Source: Epilithonimonas caeni DSM 17710 (GTDB lineage Bacteria; Bacteroidota; Bacteroidia; Flavobacteriales; Weeksellaceae). Taken from it: a stretch of 64,000 bases of DNA. Both the position numbers and the translations under genes were made by a program. This document shows, piece by piece, positions 26,783 through 35,073 of this stretch. The notes under the pieces are model-generated. The model was not told the DNA's origin. It was given only the letters and a program-made list of their open reading frames with translations, and made no database searches. Each line of letters starts with the position of its first letter. Position 1 is the stretch's first letter. The stretch is taken from contig NZ_AUFK01000013.1 in the NCBI RefSeq assembly GCF_000426465.1, forward strand, positions 248,001-312,000. Reading direction: 5' to 3'.

Positions 26783-26854
26783 TTATACATTCCAAACCTT
26801 AGAGAACCTTACAGCTCCCTTTTTTCCGATTTTGTTTTGCTTAAATATTTGCAT
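26783..26854 (-). CDS. Candidate leader peptide of lysA
   Basis: A 23-codon frame, MQIFKQNKIGKKGAVRFSKV followed by WNV, starts about 15 bases after the predicted transcription start. Five codons are Lys (positions 5, 8, 11, 12, 19). The TAA overlaps the 3'-most base pairs of the antiterminator arm, so a ribosome finishing the peptide would cover it and let the terminator form, while a ribosome stalled at Lys codons would not. This is the layout of a ribosome-mediated attenuator. Lys is also frequent by chance in AT-rich DNA, so conservation is needed for proof. Confidence 0.5.
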   Translation of the reverse strand: MQIFKQNKIGKKGAVRFSKVWNV

Positions 26855-26875
26855 TGCTTTGTTAAAAAATTTTTG

Positions 26876-26906
26876 CAAAATTAGATTTTATCTGTAAATC
26901 CTGCAA
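26876..26906 (-). promoter_or_regulatory. Promoter of the lysA leader
   Basis: TTG (26904-26906), 20 bases, TAATTTTG (26876-26883). The predicted start of transcription is near 26869, giving a leader of about 165 bases before lysA. Confidence 0.55.
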
Positions 26907-26929
26907 TGTTTTGGATTGGTTTTTATTTT

Positions 26930-27057
26930 GGCAGCTATTTTCCGCCTGTAGTTATGCTAAGTTTGTCAAAGGGCTTCCAATCTTTTTTGCAGAAAGTTTT
27001 CAGATTAAAATAGACTTGCAGAATAAGCAAAAAAGATTCCCGCTCAAGTCGGGCTGC
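26930..27057 (-). repeat. Structured dispersed repeat, Flavo-1-like relative, copy 2
   Basis: On the minus strand it reads GCAGCCCGACTTGAGCGGGA, ATCTTTTTTGC, a loop, GCAAAAAAGATTGG, AAGCCC and finally GGCGGAAAATAGCTGCC. The order of blocks (AGCCC-GA, G-GG-AATC, T6GC/GCA6, GATTG, GCGG-AA-TAGCT-C) matches the element at 12524-12631. It lies between the exonuclease gene and the lysA promoter. Confidence 0.55.
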
Positions 27058-27155
27058 AGTTTTGCAAAAAGAAGATTAACAATTAACCACAATCTTTGAG
27101 ATTCCTACGGAATGACAAAGATTGATTTCACTTTGAAAAACTTTTGTGCCTAAAA

Positions 27156-28382
27156 TTATTTTTCCGGAAGCGGAGAAACCTCAAACTCATTCCTCAAAAG
27201 TGCCAATTGCAAATCATTATGCAAATCTTGAGTAAATCTGGGAACAGGCAACATTAGCTTTTTGATTTTGTCCAAAGACTGGATCTGATGAAATAATTCG
27301 TAAAACCCGAATCCGATTAATTTTCCTTTTTCTAACACCAAAAAAGATTTTTCGCCCAACGTTCGTCCGGAAGAAGACCAGATCTCATTTCTTTTTTTGA
27401 TATTGATTTTCTGAGTGAATTCAATCAAATCTTTCAGCTCATCTTTGGACTTGATGTAATTGATGGCTTTTAAGCCTTGTGTAAAACTCTTGAATCTCAA
27501 CAGCGGTTTTTCTTCCTGTGTTTTTCTGATTTTTTCAAGGATGAATTTATTCTTCCTGTAAAACAAACCGAACGTCATGGGCTGTCTTTTCTGGATGCCT
27601 TTGTTCTGCATCATCAGTTTTGCGATGAGGTCGGTTCCTGTCAGTTCGTAAGAGATCTTTTCGGTCTCGTCCTGCAGTTTTTTGTATTTGGCTTTATCAG
27701 AATCGAAGATTTTCTTAGCGGATTTGTAAAGGTCATCTACAACGTCAGAATAGATGATTTTCCCCTCACTATTTTGGAAATACAGGATTCCTCGCTCGTT
27801 GGGGAGGTCTTCGGTAAGAAGCTGTACTTTGTTGATATAATTCTTTGCGTGATTCTCTTCCTGTTGTGACTGGATTATTTCGTTGTTATTGTCTTTGATT
27901 ATCAGTAATTTAAATAAGTCTAAAGTCGCTCTGGCATCACCACTTGCACGATGCGCTTCGCTCAAAGGAATGCCGATGGACTTGCAAAGTTTGCTCAAGG
28001 AATAACTTTTCTCATCAGGGATCAACTTTTTAGCTAAGGGAATCGTATCTAAAGTGTTGATTTTGAATTCGTAACCAAGTCGTTTGAACGATTGGCGAAG
28101 CATTCTGTAGTCGAAGTCGATATTATGTCCAACCAAAGTCGAATCCTGTGTGATTTCAACCACGCGTTTTGCGATCTCGTGAAATTTCGGAGCTGTCAAA
28201 ACCATTTTTGAGGTAATTCCGGTCAGCTTTTGTACAAAGCTGGAAATCTCATCCTCGGGATTAACGAGCGAGATAAATTGGTCTGTAATCTCGTGACCAT
28301 CAAAACGATAGATGGCGATTTCTATAATGCTTTCCTTGCGGAAAGGCGCTCCGTTACTTTCTATGTCTATTACTGAGTACAT
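27156..28382 (-). CDS. DnaQ-like exonuclease with a degenerate GIY-YIG domain
   Basis: The 408-residue protein begins with a DEDDh 3'-5' exonuclease: D-x-E in VIDIESNGAP (residues 6-8), HNIDFD near 94 and HRASGDARAT near 143-152. A second part (about 195-290) reads ERGILYFQNSEGKIIYSDVV, which resembles the UvrC/Cho GIY-YIG domain fused to DnaQ domains in other bacteria, but the second motif (YIG/YVG) is replaced by IYS, so the nuclease may be inactive. A C-terminal domain of unknown type follows. It is the last of a three-gene operon with an ATPase and a membrane protein (gaps of 13-14 bases). Confidence 0.82.
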   Translation of the reverse strand: MYSVIDIESNGAPFRKESIIEIAIYRFDGHEITDQFISLVNPEDEISSFVQKLTGITSKMVLTAPKFHEIAKRVVEITQDSTLVGHNIDFDYRMLRQSFKRLGYEFKINTLDTIPLAKKLIPDEKSYSLSKLCKSIGIPLSEAHRASGDARATLDLFKLLIIKDNNNEIIQSQQEENHAKNYINKVQLLTEDLPNERGILYFQNSEGKIIYSDVVDDLYKSAKKIFDSDKAKYKKLQDETEKISYELTGTDLIAKLMMQNKGIQKRQPMTFGLFYRKNKFILEKIRKTQEEKPLLRFKSFTQGLKAINYIKSKDELKDLIEFTQKINIKKRNEIWSSSGRTLGEKSFLVLEKGKLIGFGFYELFHQIQSLDKIKKLMLPVPRFTQDLHNDLQLALLRNEFEVSPLPEK

Positions 28383-28396
28383 CTACATTGTTCCTT

Positions 28397-29047
28397 CTAC
28401 AAAGTTAATAAACTTGAGAAACTTCCTTCCTCAAACATTTTGTTGTTGATGAGTTCTATTTTCTTTATAGAACCAACAGGAACAATTGTAACAATTTTAC
28501 TTCCCTTTTCAACGTAAAAGAAATAAGTGCTGTTGGAATCGATAAGATAAATATCTTTCTGATTGCCAGAATCATCTGTGATTCTGTGTTTGATTTTCAA
28601 GTTGTTATTTTTGATTTTATCTTTTACACTAATTCCGGTTCCGACACCACCTCCAAGGAAGAAAGAAGCAATCATAAAAGCTACTGAAAAATAAACTTGT
28701 TTTTTGATATGAAGTTTCAAATCCTGCTCTGTCGCATTAGGATTTTTTTTATAAAAAGACCAGTAAAGCATTGATTTTTGAACCCAGGTTTTATGGCTGT
28801 TCCTTGCAAGAAAATTATTATACAAAATGATTCCCAAAACAAGAATAATTACTGTCGCTAAAATGATTGGCTGTGAAGTCAATTCTGCAATCGGACTTAT
28901 CAAAATATCCATTATCGAAGAATATTTCAAAAAATTAACTCCTAACATATAGAAAAAAACGCCGTCTCTTAATATTCCTAAAATAATTAAGTATAGATAG
29001 CCAAGAGGTAAAAGAGTTTGGAGTTTCTCAATAAGCTTATAGTCCAT
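28397..29047 (-). CDS. Membrane protein of unknown function
   Basis: The 216-residue protein has three to four hydrophobic segments (about 13-33, 55-75 with PIILATVIILVLGIILY, and 112-130 with VAFMIASFFLGGGVGTG) and a C-terminal soluble beta domain (about 145-210; DIYLIDSNSTYFFYVEKGSK) that recalls the YcxB-like fold, a weak impression. No catalytic motif is seen. It sits between a HerA-like ATPase gene and the exonuclease gene with 13-14 bases on either side, so it is probably co-transcribed, though a shared function is not evident. Confidence 0.6.
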   Translation of the reverse strand: MDYKLIEKLQTLLPLGYLYLIILGILRDGVFFYMLGVNFLKYSSIMDILISPIAELTSQPIILATVIILVLGIILYNNFLARNSHKTWVQKSMLYWSFYKKNPNATEQDLKLHIKKQVYFSVAFMIASFFLGGGVGTGISVKDKIKNNNLKIKHRITDDSGNQKDIYLIDSNSTYFFYVEKGSKIVTIVPVGSIKKIELINNKMFEEGSFSSLLTL

Positions 29048-29060
29048 TAAATAGTTTTTA

Positions 29061-30593
29061 TTATCTTCTTTTTTTCATGCTGAACATTCCCAAAATAAAT
29101 TTTGCACCTTCTCTCGCCAAGGTGTTCAGAAAAGTTTTTCCGGCTCGGCTTTCGATGACCTGTTCAAACATTCCCGGTTCTTCTTTGGGTTGTGCGGTCC
29201 TTCCTCTTGTTGGCGGGGGAATTACGGTTTGAGTATGTTCTTCTATTCTTTGATTCAGGATCTCATAAGCACTTTCTTTGTCGATTGTCTGCTCGTATTT
29301 TCTGACCAAAGAAGAGTTGCTGGTCAAATCATCGATCTCTGAAGAGGTCAAAATATCCATTCGGCTTTCCGGAGAAATCAAATAAGTTTGAACCAAAGGC
29401 GTTGGGATTCCTTTCTCATCCAGAGCGGTTACAAAAGCTTCTCCAATTCCAAGATTTTGGATGAGCTCATTAGCTTTATAAAATTCGGTGATTGGGTAAT
29501 TTTCAACCGCTTTATCAATTTCTTTTCTGTCTTTCGCCGTGAAACCTCTTAAGGCGTGCTGGATTTTCAAACCAAGCTGGCTCAATATATTTTCCGGAAC
29601 ATCGCCCGGGATTTGGGTAATGAAATAAATCCCGATTCCCTTGGAACGAATCAATTTCACCATCGTTTCGATTTGAGAAAGCAAGGCTTTTGAGGCCTCG
29701 TTGAAAATCAAATGTGCTTCATCGATGAACAGGACCAGTTTTGGCCTTCCGCTGTCGCCTTCCTCGGGAAAGGTCATATAGATCTCAGCAAATAATGAAA
29801 GCATAAATGTTGAAAATAGATTTGGCTTATTCTGAATGTCATCCACTCGGAAAATATTGACAACGCCTTTCCCATCCCTGGTTTTTAACAGATCTTCGAC
29901 ATCAAAACTTGGTTCCCCAAAGAAAGTAGAAGCACCCTGTTGTTCCATTGCGACAATACTTCTGAGGATCGCTCCCAAAGATGCAGGCGCAATCGAACCG
30001 TAATTATCAGCCAATTCTTTCTTGCCAATCGGGTTGTCGGTCACATATTGCAGCACTTTTTTCAGATCCTGCAAATCCACCAAAGGCAGAGCTTTGTCAT
30101 CACAATATTTGAAAACGATCGACATGATGCTTTGCTGCGTGTCATTCAGCCCAAGGATCTTACTCAACAAGATCGGTCCGAATTCCAAAACTGTCGCTCT
30201 TAGTTTCACACCTTTTGCTCCCGAGATCGTCATCAATTCTACAGGGAAACTCTGCGGCGAATATGGCAGTTGGGTTTTAGAATATCGGTCTTTGATATTC
30301 TCATTTTCTATCCCAGCTTCAGCAATTCCAGAAAGGTCACCTTTGATGTCCATTACTAAAGTAGGGATTCCCGCATGAGACAATTGCTCCACGAAGACCT
30401 GAAGTGTTTTGGTTTTTCCGGTTCCGGTTGCTCCGGCAATTAATCCGTGTCTGTTAACGGTTTTCAAAGGAATCGAAACGTTGACTTCCGTTACAACTTC
30501 GCCATCAAGCATTCCTTTCCCCAGGATGATATGTTCGCCTTTCGGGTTATATTTTGCATTGAGGTCGGTGATAAATTTCTCTTTATTGGACAT
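29061..30593 (-). CDS. HerA-like (DUF853/YjgR) ATPase
   Basis: The 510-residue protein has Walker A AGATGTGKTKT near 53-63, Walker B KLVLFIDEAHLIF near 288, and GIGIYFITQIPGDVPENILSQLG after it, all typical of the HerA/FtsK superfamily branch called DUF853 or YjgR. It probably forms hexameric rings; the substrate (DNA or protein) is unknown. A proline-rich stretch (TVIPPPTRGR) precedes a conserved C-terminal tail (RAGKTFLNTLAREGAKFILG). It is the first gene of the operon with the membrane protein and the exonuclease, so a role in nucleic-acid processing is possible. Confidence 0.85.
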   Translation of the reverse strand: MSNKEKFITDLNAKYNPKGEHIILGKGMLDGEVVTEVNVSIPLKTVNRHGLIAGATGTGKTKTLQVFVEQLSHAGIPTLVMDIKGDLSGIAEAGIENENIKDRYSKTQLPYSPQSFPVELMTISGAKGVKLRATVLEFGPILLSKILGLNDTQQSIMSIVFKYCDDKALPLVDLQDLKKVLQYVTDNPIGKKELADNYGSIAPASLGAILRSIVAMEQQGASTFFGEPSFDVEDLLKTRDGKGVVNIFRVDDIQNKPNLFSTFMLSLFAEIYMTFPEEGDSGRPKLVLFIDEAHLIFNEASKALLSQIETMVKLIRSKGIGIYFITQIPGDVPENILSQLGLKIQHALRGFTAKDRKEIDKAVENYPITEFYKANELIQNLGIGEAFVTALDEKGIPTPLVQTYLISPESRMDILTSSEIDDLTSNSSLVRKYEQTIDKESAYEILNQRIEEHTQTVIPPPTRGRTAQPKEEPGMFEQVIESRAGKTFLNTLAREGAKFILGMFSMKKRR

Positions 30594-30667
30594 CGATTGG
30601 TTTTTTAAAAGCTTAAATTTAGAAATATTTCGTTGAAATCAATCCGAAAATTAAAATTTCTAACACT

Positions 30668-30675
30668 TATCTTTG
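30668..30675 (+). promoter_or_regulatory. -7 box of the bestrophin gene
   Basis: TATCTTTG fits TAnnTTTG, 17 bases before the ATG at 30693. It lies inside the longer frame that starts at 30633 and so rules that start out. The -33 element is not clear. Confidence 0.45.
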
Positions 30676-30692
30676 CATTAAGATTTTTGTCT

Positions 30693-31574
30693 ATGCGCGC
30701 TTACAACACAAAAAATTTCCTGAAAATCCTTATCAGTCTTCACAAGTCTGATACTTTAAGCATTCTTTTTCCCACAATGCTGCTTGTAGGAGTTTATTCT
30801 TACGGGATCTATTATTTGGAGGTGGAACATCTGCATTTGAATTCTAAATCGTCTGTAATTAACGTTGGGATGATTCATTCCCTACTGGGGTTTGTTTTGT
30901 CCTTGTTGTTGGTTTTCAGGACCAATACAGCTTATGATAGATGGTGGGAAGGTCGCAAACTTTGGGGAAAACTCGTTAATGACAGCAGAAATTTTATGAT
31001 TAAGGTGAGTAGTATCTTGGATGATAAAGATGTTAAATCCAAAACTCAGATCGCACGTTACCTTAAGTTTTTTCCTCATTTGCTTGCAACCCATCTTTCC
31101 AAAGAGTCTACAAGATTGGTCCTGGATGAGGATTTTACAGATTTGAAAAAAGAATTGAAACATCATGCTCCGGCGGAATTGATTTTCTTGTTGACCAAAA
31201 AATTGTATCAGCTTAAAAAGGAGAATAAAATATCGGATACGGAAATGTTGTTTCTGGATGCTCAGCTTTCCGGTTTTATGGATGTTTGTGGTGGATGCGA
31301 AAGAATTAAAAATACTCCTATTCCTTATTCTTATTCATCTTTCATCAAGAAATTTATTGTTTTCTATGTCTTAGCACTTCCAATTGCGAATGTCGTGAAT
31401 CTTGGATTTTTTATGATCCCGATTACCATGTTTGTCTATTATGTTCTGATGAGTCTGGAACTGATCGCGGAAGAAATAGAGGACCCATTTAATAATGATG
31501 AGAATGATATCCCGATGGAATCTATCGCACAAAATATCGAGAGAAATATTGATCTAATTTTAAATAAAGCCTGA
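30693..31574 (+). CDS. Bestrophin family ion channel
   Basis: The 293-residue protein belongs to the bestrophin/UPF0187 family of pentameric anion (or in bacteria cation) channels in the inner membrane. Typical features are SLHKSDTLSILFPTMLLVGVYSY for the first helix region, LVFRTNTAYDRWWEGRKLWGKLVNDSRNF, and IPYSYSSFIKKFIVFYVLALP (positions about 210-230), with an acidic segment EEIEDPFNNDENDIP near the C-terminus that resembles the bestrophin calcium clasp. I chose the ATG at 30693 because of the promoter box. The following methyltransferase starts three bases after its stop. Confidence 0.9.
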   Translation: MRAYNTKNFLKILISLHKSDTLSILFPTMLLVGVYSYGIYYLEVEHLHLNSKSSVINVGMIHSLLGFVLSLLLVFRTNTAYDRWWEGRKLWGKLVNDSRNFMIKVSSILDDKDVKSKTQIARYLKFFPHLLATHLSKESTRLVLDEDFTDLKKELKHHAPAELIFLLTKKLYQLKKENKISDTEMLFLDAQLSGFMDVCGGCERIKNTPIPYSYSSFIKKFIVFYVLALPIANVVNLGFFMIPITMFVYYVLMSLELIAEEIEDPFNNDENDIPMESIAQNIERNIDLILNKA

Positions 31575-31576
31575 TT

Positions 31577-32116
31577 TTGACAAAGAAACTGAAACTAGAA
31601 GAACTCGGAAGGATCGATGTAGAAACTTTCAAGAAAACGGTAAAGATCCCGTTAGTTGTCATTCTCGACAGTGTGAGAAGTATGCACAATGTCGGTGCAG
31701 TCTTCCGAACTGCGGATGCTTTTTTGGTGGAGAAAATTGTTCTTTGCGGAATCACGCCTCAACCGCCTCATCGGGAAATTCACAAGGCTGCGCTTGGCGC
31801 AACGGAAAGTGTGGATTGGATCTTTGAAGAGAATATCAATACAGCCATCGATAATCTCAAGAAGGATAATTTCAATATTATCGGAATCGAGCAAACTTCA
31901 ACAAGTCAGTTGATCTCTGATTTTGAAATTGATCCTGAAAAAAAATATGCCTTGATTCTCGGAAATGAAGTAGATGGAATCTCTGATGAAGCTTTAAATA
32001 ATATCGATACTTTCCTGGAAATTCCTCAGCTTGGAACCAAACATTCGCTTAATGTAAGTGTCTGTGGCGGAATAGTGATTTGGGAGTTTGCGAAAAATCT
32101 TGGAATTAAAAAATAA
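31577..32116 (+). CDS. TrmH/SpoU-family RNA methyltransferase (TTG start)
   Basis: The 179-residue protein is a SPOUT 2'-O-ribose methyltransferase. The three motifs are present: DSVRSMHNVGAVFRTADAF (motif 1, the N-x-G-x-x-x-R-T), YALILGNEVDGIS (motif 2) and SLNVSVCGGIVIWE (motif 3). Target could be tRNA or rRNA. There is no ATG before motif 1; the only fitting start is TTG at 31577, three bases after the bestrophin stop, so translation is probably coupled. The length is short for TrmH but normal for the compact members of the family. Confidence 0.88.
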   Translation: MTKKLKLEELGRIDVETFKKTVKIPLVVILDSVRSMHNVGAVFRTADAFLVEKIVLCGITPQPPHREIHKAALGATESVDWIFEENINTAIDNLKKDNFNIIGIEQTSTSQLISDFEIDPEKKYALILGNEVDGISDEALNNIDTFLEIPQLGTKHSLNVSVCGGIVIWEFAKNLGIKK

Positions 32117-32286
32117 AAAACTGCAAACACAATGAAGTGCTGCAGTTTGAAATAAATCTAATAAAAAGTAAAAATGAAAGGCGACAAAGATATATTTTTT
32201 GTTTGATACGAAGCAATACTTTTTGTGAAATTTTATAAAAATTTTTAAAATCTTTTGTGGCTGAGGATTTTTTGTAAATTAGCATA

Positions 32287-32940
32287 ATGTTTATAAAAGA
32301 CTACATTTCCAAAGATTACCCTGCTTTCAGCAACAGAGATTCTATAGATGAGGCTTCTGAGGTTGCAAAGGAGTTTGGTTATTCCCACGTTTTTATAGTA
32401 AGCAAAGGTGTTTTTCTCGGAGGACTCAGCCAGTCTTTTTTGGAAGACAGCCCAGAAGGAAAACTGGATAGCCTCAATATCCATTACGAGCGTTTTGCAA
32501 TTATTGAAGACAGTAGTCTGCTCGATAGCATCAAACTTTTCCATACCTTCAATGCCAACGTAATTCCTGTTATTTCAAAGGAAGAAAAGTATTTGGGGTA
32601 TATCTCCTGCGATGATATCTTCAATGAGTTTTCAAAGTATCCCTTATTTTCTGAGAATGGTGCAATACTTACGATCCAGACCAACGGTTTGCATTATTCT
32701 ATGACAGAGATCTCCCAGATCGTGGAAAGCAACAATGCGAAGATCTATGGAACTTTTATCAGTGCGATAAAAGAAGACAGCATAGAGATCACGCTTAAAA
32801 TCAGTAATGAAAACCTAAGTTCGATAGACGAAACCTTTGAGAGATATGGTTATAATGTTATCAACAAGCACTATGACGATGAGAAAGAAGAACTGTTGAA
32901 AGACCGTTTCGGGTTTTTTCAGAAATTTTTGGAAATATAG
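32287..32940 (+). CDS. CBS-domain protein
   Basis: The 217-residue protein has two CBS motifs in the first 130 residues (YISKDYPAFSNRDSIDEASEV… and LDSIKLFHTFNANVIPVISKEEKYLGYISCDDI), which pair to bind adenine nucleotides, and a C-terminal ACT-like or ferredoxin-like part (about 135-205). It probably senses adenylate or NAD-related ligands. It is three bases upstream of nadK, and this pairing is common in Bacteroidota, so it may regulate NAD kinase. A TAAATTAG box with TTTG 17 bases before it ends only four bases before the ATG, so the message could be nearly leaderless. Confidence 0.8.
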   Translation: MFIKDYISKDYPAFSNRDSIDEASEVAKEFGYSHVFIVSKGVFLGGLSQSFLEDSPEGKLDSLNIHYERFAIIEDSSLLDSIKLFHTFNANVIPVISKEEKYLGYISCDDIFNEFSKYPLFSENGAILTIQTNGLHYSMTEISQIVESNNAKIYGTFISAIKEDSIEITLKISNENLSSIDETFERYGYNVINKHYDDEKEELLKDRFGFFQKFLEI

Positions 32941-32943
32941 TTT

Positions 32944-33816
32944 ATGAAGGCAGCTATCTATTCTCAAAAAAAGGACCTCGATACGTTTTTGTATCTCAAT
33001 AAATTCATTTCTGAACTGGCACTTAGAGATGTTTCTGTGGTTCTTCATTCGGAAATGGCCGAGAAACTTAATTTTTCCAAGGAATTCGATACGTTTTCCT
33101 GTAAAGAAGAACTTAAGAATAAGAATGTCAATATCGTTTTCAGTTTTGGGGGCGATGGGACAATTCTCAATGCATTGACCTTTATCCAGGATTTGGAAAT
33201 TCCGATCATTGGTGTGAATACTGGGCGATTGGGATTTTTGGCGAATTTCAGAAAAGACCAGATCTTCGATGAATTAGATTCTATTATTCTAGAAAAAAAT
33301 TATAATATCAGTGAGCGTTCGGTGATCAAAATCACAACGGACAGCAATTCCAACATCGATTTTCCTTTTGCCCTTAATGATGTCAGCCTTTCAAGAAAAG
33401 AAACAACCTCGATGATTACTGTGGAATCATACATTAATGATGATTTCCTGAATGTTTTCTGGGGTGATGGGTTGATTGTTTCTACACCTACAGGTTCTAC
33501 TGCGTATTCTTTAAGTTGTGGCGGGCCGATCATCTCTCCGGCGAATGACAATTTTGTCATCACACCGATTGCGCCTCATAATCTGAATGTCCGTCCATTG
33601 ATCGTAAAAGACGATGCAAAAATAAAATTGACCGTGAAAAGCCGCGTTCCGGAATATACTCTGGCTTTGGATTCCCGACTTTATCATATGGAAGTGGGCA
33701 GCGAAATACTGATAGAAAAAGCGGACTTTTCATTATTTTTGATCAAACCGAAAAATTTCAGTTTCTATGAAACAATCCGCCAAAAACTGCTTTGGGGGAA
33801 TGATAAGAGAAATTAA
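32944..33816 (+). CDS. nadK: NAD kinase
   Basis: NadK phosphorylates NAD to NADP. The 290-residue protein carries the GGDG motif (SFGGDGTILNAL near 66-77), GVNTGRLGFLANF, the NE/ND motif ALNDVSLSR, and the glycine-rich WGDGLIVSTPTGSTAYSLSCGGPIISP in its usual pieces. It follows the CBS gene by three bases and is followed by the promoter of the aldolase gene. Confidence 0.96.
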   Translation: MKAAIYSQKKDLDTFLYLNKFISELALRDVSVVLHSEMAEKLNFSKEFDTFSCKEELKNKNVNIVFSFGGDGTILNALTFIQDLEIPIIGVNTGRLGFLANFRKDQIFDELDSIILEKNYNISERSVIKITTDSNSNIDFPFALNDVSLSRKETTSMITVESYINDDFLNVFWGDGLIVSTPTGSTAYSLSCGGPIISPANDNFVITPIAPHNLNVRPLIVKDDAKIKLTVKSRVPEYTLALDSRLYHMEVGSEILIEKADFSLFLIKPKNFSFYETIRQKLLWGNDKRN

Positions 33817-33858
33817 TATCAAAAAATTATACTTAACATAACATATTGAAAAGTGAAG

Positions 33859-33887
33859 TTGTAATTGTTAATAATTTAGTAACTTTA
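33859..33887 (+). promoter_or_regulatory. Promoter of fba
   Basis: TTG (33859-33861), 18 bases, TAACTTTA (33880-33887), one base off TAnnTTTG; predicted start near 33894, about 25 bases before the ATG. Confidence 0.55.
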
Positions 33888-33917
33888 CAGACCAAAAAAT
33901 CTTAAAAAATAAATAAA

Positions 33918-34985
33918 ATGAGCAGAAAATTTCCGGCAGGAGTTGCCACTGGTTCTTTAGTAACAGAAATATTCGATTATGCCAAAGAGAAGCAGTTTGC
34001 ACTTCCGGCAGCTAATGTGATCGGTTCTAGTAATATCAACGCAACATTGGAGACTGCTGCGAAACTTAATGCGCCTGTAATTATCCAGTTCTCGAACGGA
34101 GGTTCTATTTTCAATGCTGGAAAAGGCCTGAGCAATGAAAATCAAAAAGCGGCAGTTCTGGGAGCTGTTGCAGGAGCAAAACATATCCACACTTTGGCGG
34201 AAGCTTACGGAGCGACTGTTATCCTTCACACAGACCACTGTGCAAAAAAATTGTTACCTTGGGTTGATGGTCTTTTGGATGCAAGTGAAGAGTTTTACAA
34301 ACAAAACGGGAAGTCTCTTTACTCTTCTCATATGTTAGATTTCTCAGAAGAGCCTATTGAGGAAAATCTTGAGGTTTCTGCAAAATATTTCGAGAGAATG
34401 AACAAAATGGGAATGACTCTTGAAATCGAACTGGGTGTAACAGGAGGAGAAGAAGATGGTGTTGACAACTCTGATATTGACAGTTCAAAACTATACACTC
34501 AGCCAGAAGAAGTAGCACACGCTTATGAAGTTTTGAAGGCCATTTCTGATAACTTCACGATTGCAGCAGCTTTCGGAAACGTTCACGGTGTTTACAAACC
34601 AGGAAACGTAAAATTGACTCCAAAAATTCTTGATAATTCTCAGAAATATGTTCAGCAAAAATTCGGAACAGGAGAGAAACCGGTAAATTTCGTATTCCAC
34701 GGTGGATCAGGTTCTACATTGATGGAGATTCGAGAAGCGATCAGTTATGGAGTTGTAAAAATGAACATCGATACAGATCTTCAATTCGGTTATACAGAAG
34801 GAATCAGAGATTACATGACTGAGAAAATCGATTATCTACGTCATCAAATCGGAAACCCAACAGGAGCAGATGCGCCAAACAAGAAATTCTATGATCCAAG
34901 AGTTTGGGTAAGAAAAGGAGAAGAAACTTATATCAAGAGATTGACACAGGCTTTCGAAGACCTGAACAATATTAATACACTTTAA
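33918..34985 (+). CDS. fbaA: Class II fructose-bisphosphate aldolase
   Basis: The 355-residue protein cleaves or forms fructose 1,6-bisphosphate with Zn2+. Zinc ligands and signatures visible: ILHTDHCAKK (His/Asp), LEIELGVTGGEEDGVDN, FGNVHGVYKPGNV (His), FVFHGGSGST (His) and NIDTDLQFGYTEG. The length and motif order are those of the class IIA branch like E. coli FbaA. It has its own promoter. The short gap to accD contains inverted repeats rather than a clear terminator. Confidence 0.96.
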   Translation: MSRKFPAGVATGSLVTEIFDYAKEKQFALPAANVIGSSNINATLETAAKLNAPVIIQFSNGGSIFNAGKGLSNENQKAAVLGAVAGAKHIHTLAEAYGATVILHTDHCAKKLLPWVDGLLDASEEFYKQNGKSLYSSHMLDFSEEPIEENLEVSAKYFERMNKMGMTLEIELGVTGGEEDGVDNSDIDSSKLYTQPEEVAHAYEVLKAISDNFTIAAAFGNVHGVYKPGNVKLTPKILDNSQKYVQQKFGTGEKPVNFVFHGGSGSTLMEIREAISYGVVKMNIDTDLQFGYTEGIRDYMTEKIDYLRHQIGNPTGADAPNKKFYDPRVWVRKGEETYIKRLTQAFEDLNNINTL

Positions 34986-34989
34986 TTTT

Positions 34990-35052
34990 ATAAATGATAA
35001 TCGATGAGCGATAAATGATCATGGTCATTTGCTTCCATCAATTATCATTTAT
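34990..35052. repeat. Inverted repeat between fba and accD
   Basis: ATAAATGATAAT (34990-35001) is the complement of ATTATCATTTAT (35041-35052), and an inner region (GATGAGCGATAAATGA / TCATTTGCTTCCATC) extends the pairing imperfectly. ATCATTTAT is then repeated once more to the right. It recalls the palindrome between rtcB and prfH in layout, not in sequence. Confidence 0.55.
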
Positions 35053-35073
35053 CATTTATCAATTATAGATTAT

